Shown: positions 9,767-22,838, counted from the first letter of the stretch. The stretch is DNA of 64,000 bases from Tetranychus cinnabarinus (GCA_022266195.1 WHVY01000002.1:4851001-4915000), one strand, 5' to 3'. Numbers and translations: made by a program. Notes: generated by a model not told the origin, from the letters alone.

Positions 9767-12700
9767 TCACGAGTGGGTTAAATGGTGTATTAAGGAGTGA
9801 GCTGATGCATGTTTGAAGTGTTGATGGGCAGTGAAAGGTGAGGTTGTTGATGATGATGAGCCTACTGATGTTGGGATGAGAAAAGGCAATTGGGATGCAT
9901 ATAGAAGAGCTGCTGATGAATAGGATGATCCCATGAAACTAGAGGCACCGGAACCAAGTCCTGAGGTTGATGATGAGGTTGCAACAGATGAGCTACAGAG
10001 AGTAGGTGAGGCTGGAACGGTTGGACTGTTGGCGTCCATTCCTGGGTTTTGCTTCTTCCATTTGGTTCGACGATTTTGAAACCAAATTTTAACCTGAAAT
10101 CAATGGAAACAGAAAAAAAACATTTGAACAAGAACTAAAATTAGCAACACACTTGAGCGCTTTGTAACCATTGAAAATTGAAATAAAAAGGGAAATGACT
10201 TCTTCCAATATTGAGACAATTGATAAAAATCAAATTAGTGATTAAATGGTTTTTATTTGGCTTTAAAATTAGCGGCGATTTGGTAATAAACTGAATTAAT
10301 TTTATTTTAACTCATAAATTGAATGGTTTGTAAGGTTTGATGAAATGAAAAGTTGAATTTTCAACATTAAACATGATAAACTGAAACTTTTATTCAAGTT
10401 TAATGTTGAGGGAATCATTTCATGCATTCACTTTGAATGGCTCAACAAAAGCTGTTGATAAAAATTCATGAATTTATTAATCCGTTTGAGAGATAATAAT
10501 GCAAAGTAACGAAATGATACTTAATGAACTTTGAACGGAAAAAACTGTGCATCAATTTAACCTGAAAATGTTTCATTTGTTTTCAAGTTACTTTGTTAGT
10601 TGACCAAATTTAGATGAAAAAATCATCGATACTAGAGTTTGTTTGAATAATTAGCGATGATAATAAAAATGACCGATTCTCATGTTTCGTTGCAATATTG
10701 ACTAATAATGACTTGTCGTTTTGAAAGAAGACTCTGTCATAACAGGAAGAGCCACAGAGATTTATGTCCCCGCTCAACCGAGCAATGTCACCCTATCATC
10801 CAAGGGATTATGACTGAACGACTCTAAGCGAAATCCCGTCATTATACGGTTAAGTGCGGAAAAATATTTACCATGCTCTTTAAAGAAGAGAGACATTAAG
10901 CTTTGGATGGTTAATAACATCGAATTGACTATTCCGATCATAAATTTAAAAGGAATTGATATTGGTTAATATGAGGATAAAATGATCCATAGACAGTCTA
11001 AGAACGGAGAATAAACTTGGAACGCTAACCTCTGAATGAAGCAGCTTTTGAGGTGATGAAATATCCAAAAACAAATCAACCTTAAGTTTCATCTTTTAAA
11101 TTTCTGGTTACAATAAAATAATGCAAAATAACCCGATGATGTTTCTGAACTTTTGAACAAAAGATGAAATGCTAGATCAACTTGAGTTTGTTTCAGTCAA
11201 AAAAGCTTGCCAACTCAATGGTCAATCTAGCGGTGAGAATTAAAAGTGAAAAACCCATGTTAATCGATAAAAAATATTAAACTGATTTCATGAAGAGTGT
11301 TATTCGCTTATTCAGTCAAGTTAGCAGAATAAAGTAGTCCAAATGACATTTTATTACTTAAAGACTCTCTAAGCTCAACTTGCCTAAACTTAAATCTCTA
11401 AACTTATAGGAAACTATGAAAATGGATAATAACTGAATTTTTTCACCAAATAAACTCTGTAACTCTCAATAATGTCATGACAGACCTCTGAACTTTCCCT
11501 TATGCAAAATAATTCATTGATATTAAGATAAATCTTTGTTATTGATGCTTATCATTAGACAAAAGCGTAAAATTGGAAGTAAACCCAAAAGAATGAGTTC
11601 GATGAAAGAATGGCTTTGTTTCAAGTTTACCAATTATTTTGATGAAAGTAGCCTTGACTTGATTGACAATTAATCATAGATGAAGACAGACGAGAAATGA
11701 TGAGGACAAGGATGATGACTTTGAGTAAGTTAAAGCTGAAAGGTAATAATAACAAGGAAGCGTTAAAATGTGATGAATGAACAATTTATTGAAACAGAAA
11801 GTACTATTTACAGTTTCCTTTTTAAACTAAATTCACTTTTTATTTGTGTTTAGTTTTTACTCAAATTGTAAAACTAATTAAGACTCTGTAATTAACTGTC
11901 ATGAAATGAGTAAAGACAAAAAAGTAAAGTTAAACTCACAATTTAATTGTAATTACAAATTACAAAAAATATAATGCAATGAAAAAAGTTGAGCAAACTA
12001 ACGAGTAAATGAGTCTTAGAAGTCGAATCAACGATGAAAAGGTTTGCAAGACTTTGGTCCTGTAACTTGAAGCAACATTGGAAACATTTGGTTGTTGCTT
12101 GAAATTTAATTAATTGTAAACGATAAATCACGGTATCAAAGGTAAAGGTAACCAAAGTTGTGTCAACAACAAATCAACTAATCCAATTTATCGAGAGTAA
12201 CATTTACTTTGACAATTTAACTTACATCACAAGGTAAACATTACAAAGTAAATATCAATCAGAGGTAAAGCATTTACATTACATCAATTGTTGCACTCAA
12301 ACTGGTGAACTAAAGGTTGATCATTAAGAGTTATTATATGATGATGGAAAATGTTGACATTTTTGTGTCCAAATAAGAGTTGAGGTTGAGGCCAACATGG
12401 AAAGAGATTTGAGCAGAAAATTTCCAGTAAATTTGGCTTTTGAATCAACATTTTGACTGACAGTCTAAAGTTGACTTGAAAACAAAATATTTTGTCCTTT
12501 TCATCAAACAATCTGTGAAAATCAAACACTAAAATGGCCAACTTTCAACTTGAAACAGTTTTTGTTTGAAAACAAAAGAGCTTCTTCCATTCATTGAAAA
12601 ACATTTGGTAAAAGTTAATTGCCAGTTATTACAGTTTTCAAAATAAGATCAACTACTGGAAACAATGAGTTTAGTTTTTTGACTAAAGTAAAACATCAAC

Positions 12701-13752
12701 TCGATGATCATAATCCCATAGCATTTCGGACATAAATTGAACTCCATTCAATGTTCATCTTATTTTAGCTTTGAGATGTTATTTGCCTTACTGCTTCAGA
12801 ACCTAAAATGTATCTGAGAGTCTATTTTTCAATGTTTAGGTCTAAAATATGATGATTAACTGATCTTAAGAAATCTTAATTTCAGGTTTCCCATTGAAAT
12901 TAACGTACAAAATTGAGTTATCAGTTTCTCAATTTCTTCGCATCAAAATAACAACAACTAATATGAAAAAGACTACAAAACACTTGACTCAGTTCGAGTT
13001 AAAAACAAAATTCATCGACAATTTTGATTAGCGATCAACTTGTTTATACTCATTCGAAATCGTTCAGCAAATCATTCTCAAGGGTAACACTGATCTTTAA
13101 GTTGGACAAGTTGAAGATTTTTTGAGGAAATTGAATGAAATATTTGAAAAACACTGACTTATTCAGCAGAAAAACTGAAGAAACGAAAATTGATTCAACA
13201 CTGAATCACCTCTAAAAGGAAATCTAAGGCAAAGTTTTCAGGAAATTTATCAAAGTCAATAGTTTTGTCTCATTTGAAGTGTGTTTGTATTTACAGTTTA
13301 AACAATCGAAAGATTCTTACCTGAGTTTCAGATAGATGAAGGTTACAAGCTAGACTTAAACGTTCACAAACTGAAAGGTAACGAGTATTTTTAAACTTAT
13401 TTTCAAGAGCAACTAACTGTTCATAAGTGAACGCAGTTCGAGCTCGACGCGGTTTCCCGGTCTTAGAATCAGGTGAACATTTCTTTTTTTTACTGGTTGC
13501 ATTGGTGGTCGGAGGATTGGATGAAGGTGTTGTCGATGAGGGGGAAGATGAAGAGGGTGACAAGAGTGAAGGTGAAGAAGATGAAGAAGATGGTAATCCA
13601 GTTCCTTGGGAACAATCACTATTACTATTGCTGGTGGTTAAACTGAAGGGCCGTTCACTGAGAATGTCTTTAATGAAGAAGGAAGAAAAAGATGAACCTT
13701 GACTGGCAAGGTTAATCGATGACATTTCATCGTTGCATTCAACTTTAATCAT
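9767..13752 (-). CDS. slou: NK1-class homeobox transcription factor (slouch/NKX1-like)
   Basis: Two coding exons, 13752-13321 and 10093-9767, join in phase 0 to give 252 aa. The homeodomain (about residues 101-160) reads GKPRRARTAFTYEQLVALEN, then KFKNTRYLSVCERLSLA, and after the intron VKIWFQNRRTKWKKQNPG. It contains W48, F49, Q50 and N51 of the recognition helix. The KPRRARTAFTYEQLVALENKF and TRYLSVCERL wording is diagnostic of NK1. The N-terminal FFIKDILS (residues 25-32) fits the eh1/TN Groucho-binding motif of NK proteins. Ser- and Pro-rich linkers surround it. NK1 factors pattern muscle founder cells and neurons in flies. The donor is CAG|gtaaga and the intron lies between homeodomain positions 44 and 45, a site used in many homeobox genes. 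An in-frame TAG just upstream of the ATG could instead be part of an acceptor (ttttag) for an earlier exon, so the N-terminus may be longer. Confidence 0.9.
10770..10860 (+). rRNA. 28S rRNA 3'-end-like fragment (pseudogene) in slouch intron
   Basis: The segment around 10795-10845 reads CTATCATCC, then GGGATTATGACTGAACG, then CTCTAAG...AATCCC. This is the well-known conserved block near the 3' end of large-subunit rRNA, with a few substitutions. Upstream CCGAGCAATG also fits the same block. It is too short and diverged to be functional. It lies antisense to the homeobox transcript. Confidence 0.65.
11100..11155. repeat. Dispersed repeat member (GTTACAATAA / ATGCAAAATAAC type)
   Basis: GGTTACAATAAAATAATG is followed by CAAAATAACCCGATGATG and TTT. 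Close relatives lie at about 52947-52991 and 53235-53270, and a weaker one at about 10495-10540. The shared words suggest an old dispersed repeat. Confidence 0.5.
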
Positions 13753-15787
13753 CTTTTTCCGGTCGACTTTAACTTTCTCCTAAAAGTGATTTACCTTTCT
13801 CCTGATTGGAAAGGTTTGATCAATCAACAACAACAACAATAATGGTTGCCGATGCAAAATAAACCGTTCAAAACAAAAGTACACTTGAAGTGAACATAAA
13901 GCAGACAAAAAGTTGAGCCAAAAATGAAAGGATCCTTTGAATGGGCCAACATCTATTTTGAGCATCCTCCGCATCCTTCCCAGCTCCACCTCTTATTATT
14001 ATCAGTGAAACCCTAATTTAACCTATACTCAAGCCAGTTGCTACAATGTTATTAGTCTCGAGTTTACACTTTAAACAATGATTCGTTTTCAACACAAATT
14101 GTTATTGTAATAGTCGAGTTATTTAATCAAAAATGAAATCTATTTAACTTTTCCTTCCAAGTTGAACATTTCATTTTCAATTTTCGCCGCTAATTGAATC
14201 ACAACCTAATTTGATGCCCAATTTCACGGGAAATTTGTCCATTTTTTTGTCTTTTATTTTAATTTTAATATTTTTCCGAAATTAAATTTCTTCTCGAAAT
14301 CTATCTTTTCAAGTACAATTTTATAGATATTTTCATGAGACTTTTGAATGTAGTTTTCATGAACAAAACACTCGATAGTTGAGTTAAATTGATCGTGAAA
14401 TTGTTTCTGGAAATTGAATTAAAATTGGAAAAGTCAATTTCGACAATTTTCAAAGACTTTTGATACTCGAAGCGAAATTAAATGGTTTAGTAAATTAATG
14501 ATTGGATAATTGTCATTAAAAATTGACATTTGTAAAGAGTATCTTCATTGTTGATGAAAATTCAATTTCAATTTGAGCTTGAAAAATTGAATTCAATAAA
14601 ATGATGAAAAAAATTAACAATTGTTTCAATATTAATAATTGATAATGTTTAATTTACTCAAGACTTGCATTTAAATCATTTTTTGTTTCATTGGTAAACA
14701 TTTTTTTCTGGTTTTGGTTCAACATTGAACTTTTTTTTGGTTACAGCTTTTTATACCTTTGTAAATGTTTTATTATTTTGGGTAATCATTTGTTTGAGTT
14801 AAATTGTTTCATTAATAATTTGAATGGAAGCTTCAACTTTGTATTATTATTGTGATTATACAGGATTGATGGTTATTATTAATATAACACAATTGATTTG
14901 AAGGGAAGATCATATTAACTGAAATGATTACTGAATTAGCTTTGTTTTGTTATTAAATGACAAACATTGAGATCAAATGATGATGATATATCATATCATA
15001 TTATGTGTGCGGTTAGATGATAATCAACGTAATTCTCAACTTATCATCATCATTCCTCTTCTCACTGAATCTTGTTTTTTTTCTCTTCACCATCTTCCAC
15101 AAAAAACGACAGATACTTTTGATACTCTCGAGGGAAATTAAACGAGATCCAATGTTTACTTTAGCATCAACATGGATGTAATACTATTGATCAGGTTAAC
15201 TCAATTGTGGATCTTGTATCATCTTCATCTTTTTGATCATCATCATCATCATCTGCTCTGCTTGAACATTAGAAGTTAAGCTAATCAGTGAAATGTATAT
15301 ATAAGTGGTTAAGTCAACAAAAAAAGAAGCAATCAACAAACGTTTATCATTAGATTCAATGTTGTATTAATAATTGCTCCTGAGTTACTCTTTCATTTTT
15401 TTCCATGTCTTTTCAATTATCTCTCCACTTGATATTGTTACTTTGGTGATAACAATTTAATCATCAGTGCCATCAATATCATTAAAGACATCACCTAATA
15501 CCATGGATTGTTATTTACTCCTTTTCACTGTCTTTGGTTCCGGGACTTTCAATTTCACCATCCTTGATGAGATGACAATCAGGTTTCACATTAAAGATTC
15601 ACGGCATTCCTCTTCACTGATATTGCACTATTCAAAAGAGTTAAAATATTCAGCAATAATATTGAATATTGAAAAAGATTGTTAGTTATACAACATTTTA
15701 AAATTGAGTTGAGATTAACGGCTATTTTTGCTTTCTAATGCTCATTAACAAATGTCAATATTTAACTAGCGATAGTATTGTAGCAAA

Positions 15788-15815
15788 TATCGATACATAT
15801 CGATAAATATCGAAA
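15788..15815. promoter_or_regulatory. Three TATCGA(T/A)A sites spaced 10 bp apart
   Basis: TATCGATA occurs at 15788-15795 and 15798-15805, and TATCGAAA at 15808-15815. In flies TATCGATA is the DREF response element. The one-helical-turn spacing is notable, but function in this organism is only inferred. Confidence 0.35.
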
Positions 15816-18800
15816 ATTACTGTTAAAACAATAAAAGCTGAGCATTACATGATACAATAATATTCAATTTAACTATTATTTAAAAACATTTTTCTTTCAA
15901 AATGCAATGGATAATGTATTAGTTAAATAGTTGACAATTGTTACAATTGTTATCATTGAAATGATTGTCATGATTCATCATGATTATCCACTTTGCCATT
16001 CACTGTCTGTTTCCTTTTTTTATTCACTTTTTTGTTGCCTCCTGTCCAAAATGAATCCTCTGAAGACCAAGAATACAGTTTAACAGTATAATTTGATTTG
16101 TTGTTAACTTTAAAATTAGTCCTCTTTTTACATGTAATAGTCACTTTTCCTGTAAGAAGAAAAAAAGAAAGGAAAAAAAAGTTACTTCCAGGGAAACAAA
16201 AAATTACAGGTTTACCTTACCAGTCAGTGTTATTATCAATGACATGAAAAATTTTGCCATCAGACTTTCACATATTCAAGATATTATTATTTGGTATTTG
16301 GTGTTGCTTGTCTTTCTTCAGATTGAGGTAACGTGAAATGTAATGAAGGTGATGAAAAGCAAAAGGTTGAAACACATTTTAAAGACATGATGATTGTCAA
16401 CACTCTTTGATGGTTAAATTGTTCCTCTTTTTATCATCACATGAATGGCGGTAATCATTGTGAATATCCATAAACACCGTAATCTTGTTTCTAATGGTGC
16501 ATGACCTTCCATTGATGAAATAAGGAGAGAGAAGGAGATATGAAAAAAAAGTAGAGACAGAATTATTCAGACTAAACTGTGACATCGCCATTCTTCTTGG
16601 AATAAATGTTAATATCAGCTTTCAGTTGAATCCTGTAAGCATCTTAATCGCATTTTTACAGAAGACTTGATTCCTATTTAGTGATTGGTGACAAAAGGAA
16701 GACAATATCTCATCAAATATTTCCTCAGCTTCTTTCCTTTGCCTTCAATTTCCCATTTTGAATCCATCCTTTCATAGTCTGCTTGCTACTCATCTCCTTG
16801 TCTGAATATTTCATCTTCACATTTAACGCCATTCAATCTGCTGTGTGGCTCCTGGTTTATGATTATTCCTGCACTTGATGTTTATGTAAAGAAATAGGTG
16901 AGAGAAAAATAAATAAAACATTGATTAGTTTTTAATAGGAAATGTTTAACCTGTTGGACTAGTTAATACCTTACAAAACCATATTCAGACTGTGAAAAGC
17001 ATGCAACGGTAATCTGGTTAAAGACGTGTGTTTCCATTGACTAGCAAATGTATCCATCAAGAGGACAAATTTTATCCATTCAAACTTGAATTGGAACTCT
17101 TTGGGTATTCCTTCATGGATTTTTTTCACTTTGTAAACTTGACTTCTGGTCGGTGCTGATTCCAGGGATGAAAGAGAAGATGAAAGAAATTAATCCGAAC
17201 CACGTGGCATTGAATTTTCCATTTGATAATAGGGTTCCATTGACACGAGGCCATGAAACAGGAGACTCTTTAAATCAACATAATCATTGTGATTTCAAGA
17301 TCAATACTTGTCAAATTATATCTAAAACACCTTCTTCTGAAACCATATCAAATATGGCTTTAATGATGTCATTGTTATGTTGAGAAACACTTACCAACAC
17401 CAACTTGCTGAGAGTCAGTTTTCAAGAGGAGGAATCAGCCGGTAAACACAGAGTCCCATTCACAATGAGACAAATAATTGAACATTATACAAGAGATTTG
17501 ATCTATTAACAGTGACAACAAATGACACAAAAGAAATTACGATTAGTAAAAATGAACGGTTACGGTAACTTAAGAAAATGAATAATTTTCTGGCTTCTAG
17601 ATGTCGATACTATTGAAGCGTTTCATTATCAAACAAGCTATAATTTTTTGCTAAACATTTTTCATTTTTGAGAGATAAAAGCCTTCATTTCGACTATTTA
17701 AAGGAATCATAACTAAATTAAATTGAAATTTAGATCAACTATGATAACAGTTATTTTTATAAAGACAAGAGAATCAAAATTAAGTTTAGGTTTTGAAAAA
17801 ATGAATGAAATGGGTTGAATGCCTTACTGAAATTATACAAAGTCCTTACTTTGTTTGCGTTCAATAATAAATATTATTAATAAACCTTATAATGAATTAA
17901 AAAATTTACTGTTACTGTACAGAAGTTCACTTCGACTTTCGGTTAAAGCTGCCGCTTCGAGTGATAGTAGTTAGGAGCGGGAACTTTGTTGAAAGCTAAG
18001 ATTTTGTTTCTTCTCGTTTTGATGATCATTTTTTGGATATTTGCGGTCAAGCTCTTTTAATAATGCAATGTTATTGAAATCTCGTTCTGAATCATATTGA
18101 TCGTTTATCAGACTTATTGAGACTTGCTATTTGAATACAATAATAATAAGCTTGATAAAATAAAAAACCAACAACGATTTAAAATGCAGCTTATACTTCC
18201 ATCTGTTGGTTACCATTCAAACTATTAGTCTTGCAAACAGTTTGTAGGTTTTGGAATGAGATCAAACCCTCGAATTGTCACGAATGAAGTCTTTTTATAA
18301 ACGTCTCAAAGCCGAACTTTACAAAGATAAATATATTAACGAAAACACGTTCAAGTGATCGACTAAAAAATTCCCTAAATCATCATTTTGAGTCCAAAAT
18401 CAATTCTTTGTTGGATCAAGAATTAAACTCATTTTTCTAATCTTAAGCTGCTTACTGTTCATTAAATTTTTCCACTTAATCAGAAAGTCGGTGACTTAAA
18501 TAATTTGGAATGATTACAGTTCTGAGTTAATTTTACTCTTTGGGAAAAGCTATACTGATTCTAATCATAATTAATGTGCTACCCAAAGAGCTAGGTAGAG
18601 TACTTAACTCTTTGGTGCTAGTTCTAAGAGCTGAACATTGTTACATCGACAATTAGAATATGTTTCTACTGTCAAGTGACAGAATCGTCCATTGGTCTGC
18701 TAAATTGAGGCAACTCATTTCAAATGATGTTTATCACCAAAATTTGGAGACTGTATCAATCAACGGAGACTAACTCCAAAATTTGTGACATTTTTTACAT

Positions 18801-19095
18801 TTCCCTTAAAAGTTGACCTTCAATTGCAAGAATCAAATGAAGGCTCTACAATGATCAAAACGCGTTCAACCCACGACTAAAGAGGTTTGATTAGTTGATA
18901 ATTTTCACGGTTTACAGCATGTTTTGGAAGACTTCAAATTTTTAAAATTTTAATGCAACTAGGGGCTACGCATGAACAATTGATTGATCAAGCGATGAAA
19001 ACAAATTGAGATCGAAATTAGCAATCAAATCCAGTTGATGATACTTTGTTCCACCCATTTTGAAGATGATGTTTGTCCAAATTGGTTAAACGATG

Positions 19096-19101
19096 TTTAA
19101 T
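19096..19101 (-). terminator. Possible poly(A) signal (ATTAAA) of the lipocalin gene
   Basis: ATTAAA on the minus strand lies about 10 bases past the lipocalin stop. It is the common variant hexamer and is close to the stop, so it is only a candidate. Confidence 0.3.
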
Positions 19102-19110
19102 TTACACTTA

Positions 19111-20380
19111 TTAACGTCGGCGTTTGGTTAAAATGCGGACTGGTCCAACTTTCATGGCAAAGTTGGAATTTTTAATACAGCCAGTGCAATTCGTCTCGTT
19201 AATACTGGAACGTTTATTGTCGTTTGATTCACATTTCTTCTGGTCAATGAAACTGAAGTCGTGCTCATTAATTCCATAAGATTCAAACTTTTGTCTCAAT
19301 TCACGTATCTTTTCTTTGGGAAGATCAGAAGTTCGACTCATTATTTGAGCTGATTGACGATGGCCAAACAATATCTTCTGGCAAGACCAAACAGCAGCAT
19401 AAGATGTGTAGTCAGTGTCCAAGACCCAATAATTTTGGCTTCCAAGTGGAGTTGCTGTTGTAAAAAAAACAACGCATTGAATATTTTTTCAAAACAGTAG
19501 AGGAACAAAGCTGTAATAAAATTTAATTGCTTACTTATTGGATAATCAACCCTCATAATGGACTTTGGTTCATTCTTTGCGAATTCAACTTTTCCTCTTT
19601 GATGACTGAAATAGAGAAGAAAATGTTCAGTAAATAATAACACAAACAAATTATAAGAGTTTTCATTTTTAATACTTCACAACAACCATTTCATTGAGAT
19701 TGAGTAATGAACTAAGAATCAAACTAAAGTGTTGATATTAAATTAATGTATTTTGATTTTTGTTATCCATCAACTTAAAGTGGCACTTCATGAGACTTGA
19801 ATGTTCAACCAGAAGCGTACATCGTTTAACCATTGATATCTGGGGCTATTGAGATAGTTCTCAAATTTTTATATTTCTCTATCATCGTTTCAAAATATCT
19901 GTGGTTTTCATTTTCGATGTTGAAGTAAACAAATGATTTACTTACATTTGGACTCCTAATGGCACAAGGAACTCGCTTATGTGATAGTCGCCATTTTCAT
20001 CTTTTGTAATCTCTTCTGCCATACAGTTGCTCATTGTTCGGAATTTTTGAAGAACAAACCATTTTCCAAGAAACTGGGAATTTAAAAGAAAAAAACAATT
20101 ATTACAGCTGATTTACCAAAGCCAATTCAAATGAACATAGTCAGTCGCCAGTGAACATAAACTATAACCAGATTGACCAGAAACCAAGCCATGTGACTTG
20201 GTTAAAAGATAAGCTCCGAGTGTAAACAAAGACGGTGACTATGAGTTCAGAAAAAAATAGACTTACCTTGTCCATGTCGAAATTCCTCATCACCTCAACA
20301 TCGGGACAATCACCCATTCGAAGTATATGTCCATACGAAGAGGCTAGAAGAAGTGTCAATAAAATAAAGGTGGGCAACAT
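19111..20380 (-). CDS. Secreted apolipoprotein D-like lipocalin (218 aa)
   Basis: Four coding exons, 20380-20267, 20073-19946, 19605-19535 and 19454-19111, join exactly in phase (657 nt). The protein begins with a signal peptide, MLPTFILLTLLLASSYG, followed by GDCPDVEVMRNFD. Next is FLGKWFVLQKF, the lipocalin structurally conserved region 1 with its Gly-x-Trp. The mid-section holds a strand ending in RGKVEFAKN. The late YWVLDTDYTSYAAVWSCQ is the typical apoD strand G/H block; a Cys-containing C-terminal helix region and a basic RILTKRRR end follow. Lipocalins of this type bind small hydrophobic ligands outside the cell, and apoD members are linked to lipid handling and stress. A 5' UTR intron is likely: donor AAAG|gtaaga at 20477/20476 and acceptor cacag|aaac at 20411. 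A CT-rich (minus strand) tract lies just beyond it. Confidence 0.88.
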
Positions 20381-22394
20381 GGTCGGTGGGGAAACTGTTG
20401 AAAAATTGTTTCTGTGAGAAGCGAAAATTTGTAAATAACTGAGTTGAAGGTGCAAGTTAAAATAAAGTCTTCTTACCTTTGAAGGAGGCTTTTATTTTGA
20501 GAAAGAAAAGACGGAAGAGTGAGAGAAAGGGAGAGAAAAAGAGAGAGAGAAGAAGAGAAAGAAGAAGAGAAAAGTCTTGCACTTTGATGACGAAATGATA
20601 AGAAGTGTCTTTATCAATTTCTTACTAAGCGAGTAAAACCAAAGAAACTGATCCGACAAGCTGTTGCATACAATGAAAGACAGGCTAGATTAGTCTTTCC
20701 TAATTATCCTTCTCTCTTCGCTTAACTTCACCCTTTTCATTATTTTTTGGCTCGGATTTTCAGTTACACCATTCTCATGAGGTTGATCATCTCTTAACCC
20801 TTCACCCATGAGTCAAGTTTAAAGTAAAAGTGTTTTCCAGTTTTATTACAATAAAGTTCAATATCTTTTTTAACTGCAAATCTTTCATTTTCAATTCCAG
20901 ACCAGAATCTCAAAAATGATGTCAGTCCAACCAACCCAGATGACCATGAGAAGAAGACTTAAACCAGAAGATCGTAATGTGACCCATCAATTTTATTGAA
21001 AAAGGTTGTTTATCGTTAATCAATGACTAATATCTTGACTCATCCACGTTAACATTGAATTTTCAATTGGTAAACATTGAAACAACATAAAAAAACCTGT
21101 CTTTATTACCCAAGTTGTTTACCATTTCCGTTATCAGTTATGAGATTTTTATATTATTTGAAAATAACTTGATTCAAACAACTTATTCTTAGATAATTAA
21201 ACTTTTCTGTTTCAGTTTTGTTCAAGTGTTTTCAGATAGACATTTTCAGATGATTACTTTATACTTGAATATTTCTTGATTGTCTATATTGATGTTAACG
21301 TTGTTGTTGTTTTTAGTTATTTGTTTTTCTTGTTTAAAAGATGTCAACGTACATGATAATGATTGATAGTTAATGATGATTAAACGAGTTCTTATCTACT
21401 GTCAGTGAGCCGGAAGAATATTCCAGTTTTTTTTCTTCCGATTCAAACCAATGTATCATTTCAAGGATTCTCAGCATGATTTTAATTTTTCATTTGCCAT
21501 TCTTTTTTATCAGCTGGATCAACTCTGTCCATAACAATGCCATTTCAAGGAAGACCCAATATCTGAACTGGAATCCATGATGAAGCCAATTTACGGCCAA
21601 AAAGCAACTGACCTTGACATGTCTAATCTAATGCCAATTGCCATCCTCATTTCAATCAATTAGCTGCAGATCACACCACTAATGGTTGATTAATATCTCC
21701 TGAAATGTTCAATACGACTGTAAAAGTGTAGTCAAAAAGGTACTTCAAATTTGTACCGTTTATCAATATCTGGTTGAGCTGAATCATTTAAACGATTTGA
21801 AGGCACAACCAGCGTTAAAATTATTTTTTATCGCATTCATTATTCACTATTTGGTAATGATTAATTTGTACAATAATAAAAGGTTTCAATTCCAATTGAG
21901 TCAGTAAGCCTGGATAAATAGCTGACGATTCTCATTTTAACCGCAAGTTAAGTGTCATCTTATAAATTTAAGTCTGTCCAAGCAAAAGCAATCTAAATAT
22001 TTCCCTTGATTTCAATACATTTCTTGAAGTTTAATTAACCATAAACATAACATTTACTCATGAATACACATTTATAATCACACTCCAATTTTGATCAATG
22101 TCAGCTTCTTCAATGTATGAATATGAAACAATCCGTTTTTTATTAAATAATTTGGTTTACAATAATTTATGAGAAACATCTAAATAAATAAACAATTGCT
22201 GGACTTGATTAACCATCTCAAGTTGTTCAAAACAATTAAAACGACTAATCTCACAATTGTGAGCACAAGATTCTTGGAATTTGGTTTAGTATTTAAACAA
22301 GAGATGGCGCTGGCACATGGCATTTTTATCAGCTGGAGGTTAACAATATTAAAGTGAAATAGTGGAAAAGAAATTAATTTAACTCTTAATTAAG
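20381..22394. other. Intergenic region with lipocalin 5' UTR and purine tract
   Basis: It includes the probable noncoding first exon boundary (20477), a 65-bp intron (20412-20476) and a GA-rich microsatellite at 20499-20574. About 1.8 kb of AT-rich DNA follows, in which no gene is visible. Confidence 0.5.
20499..20574. repeat. GA-rich microsatellite
   Basis: A purine-only tract of GAGA, GAAGAGA and AAGAGA units lies next to the inferred first exon of the lipocalin gene. It reads as a CT-rich tract on the transcribed strand. Confidence 0.7.
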
Positions 22395-22457
22395 GTAATT
22401 ATATTTTATTTTTTAATTTTATTCGAAAATTGATATTCTAATATGCTTTGATTTCAG
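22395..22457 (+). other. Likely 5' UTR intron directly before the start codon
   Basis: Donor AAG|gtaatt at 22395 and acceptor tttcag at 22452-22457 bound a 63-bp AT-rich intron. The start ATG follows the acceptor immediately. Confidence 0.6.
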
Positions 22458-22838
22458 ATGTCTACGCCGTCTTCTGCGTTTCGTGCTCTCCCTCTCCATT
22501 TAAAAGTAGTCCTAAGCATAAAGAAATGCTATCAATATCATCCATTGGTTATAATTGGTTTGGGTCATTGCTTAGCTGGTACCGTTGCTTATTTCTATTA
22601 CCTCGATAAACTTATGGCTACTAATCAACGACAGATGCCTCGTTACCGTGCTTGGTACACTGTTTACCGGCCTGATGATATTCGGTTAAAAATTACTCCT
22701 AAAAGGTACATATCTGATCAACAGTATGTTAGTCCTGATCATCATGAATGGATGGACGATGCTCCTACAACTATGACCCCTCCAGTTAAATTCCGAACTC
22801 AACGTGATCGTCTGGCTGGTCATGGATATCCACAATGA
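22458..22838 (+). CDS. Small single-pass membrane protein (126 aa), possibly mitochondrial
   Basis: A single coding exon whose ATG sits directly after a splice acceptor. The N-terminus is basic and amphipathic (MSTPSSAFRALPLHLKVVLS...KK). One hydrophobic segment, about residues 30-50 (HPLVIIGLGHCLAGTVAYFYY), follows. Then comes a hydrophilic region, MPRYRAWYTVYRPDDIRLKI, and a C-terminus with many charged and aromatic residues. A short N-terminal helix, one membrane span and a Tyr/Arg/Pro-rich tail resemble small accessory subunits of respiratory complexes (for example the NDUFA3/NDUFA4 style). I cannot assign it to a named subunit. An AATAAA poly(A) signal is at 22958-22963. The gene is compact and has a short 5' UTR intron, in keeping with a housekeeping gene. 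Confidence 0.75.
   Translation: MSTPSSAFRALPLHLKVVLSIKKCYQYHPLVIIGLGHCLAGTVAYFYYLDKLMATNQRQMPRYRAWYTVYRPDDIRLKITPKRYISDQQYVSPDHHEWMDDAPTTMTPPVKFRTQRDRLAGHGYPQ

Larger units (their letters stand above)
10094..13320 (-). other. Large intron of the slouch-like gene
   Basis: A 3227-bp intron, far longer than most others in this window, starts with gtaagaatc and ends in tttcag. It contains a 28S-rRNA-like fragment (about 10770-10860) and related AT-rich repeats near 10490 and 11105. Open frames inside it (11943-12155 and 12284-12541, minus) show no family features. Long introns in developmental regulators often hold enhancers; none can be identified by eye here. Confidence 0.7.
13753..19110. other. 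Intergenic region upstream of slouch-like gene
   Basis: More than 5 kb without a supportable gene. It contains AT-rich homopolymer-like runs, ATCATC simple repeats near 15235-15250, and three TATCGA-type sites at 10-bp spacing at 15788-15815. A slightly GC-richer block at 17930-18000 is unrecognised. Open frames at 15467-15685, 16397-16591 and 17153-17383 carry no family signature. It should hold the promoter and upstream regulatory DNA of the homeobox gene. Confidence 0.5.

Noticed and set aside
13413..13702. Overlapping frames in the slouch exon on both strands
   Set aside because: Shadows of the Ser/Pro-rich coding region in other frames.
17930..18000. GC-richer block with GGAGCGGGAACTTTG as a possible further rRNA piece
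   Set aside because: I could not match it to a conserved rRNA block, so it is left unassigned.
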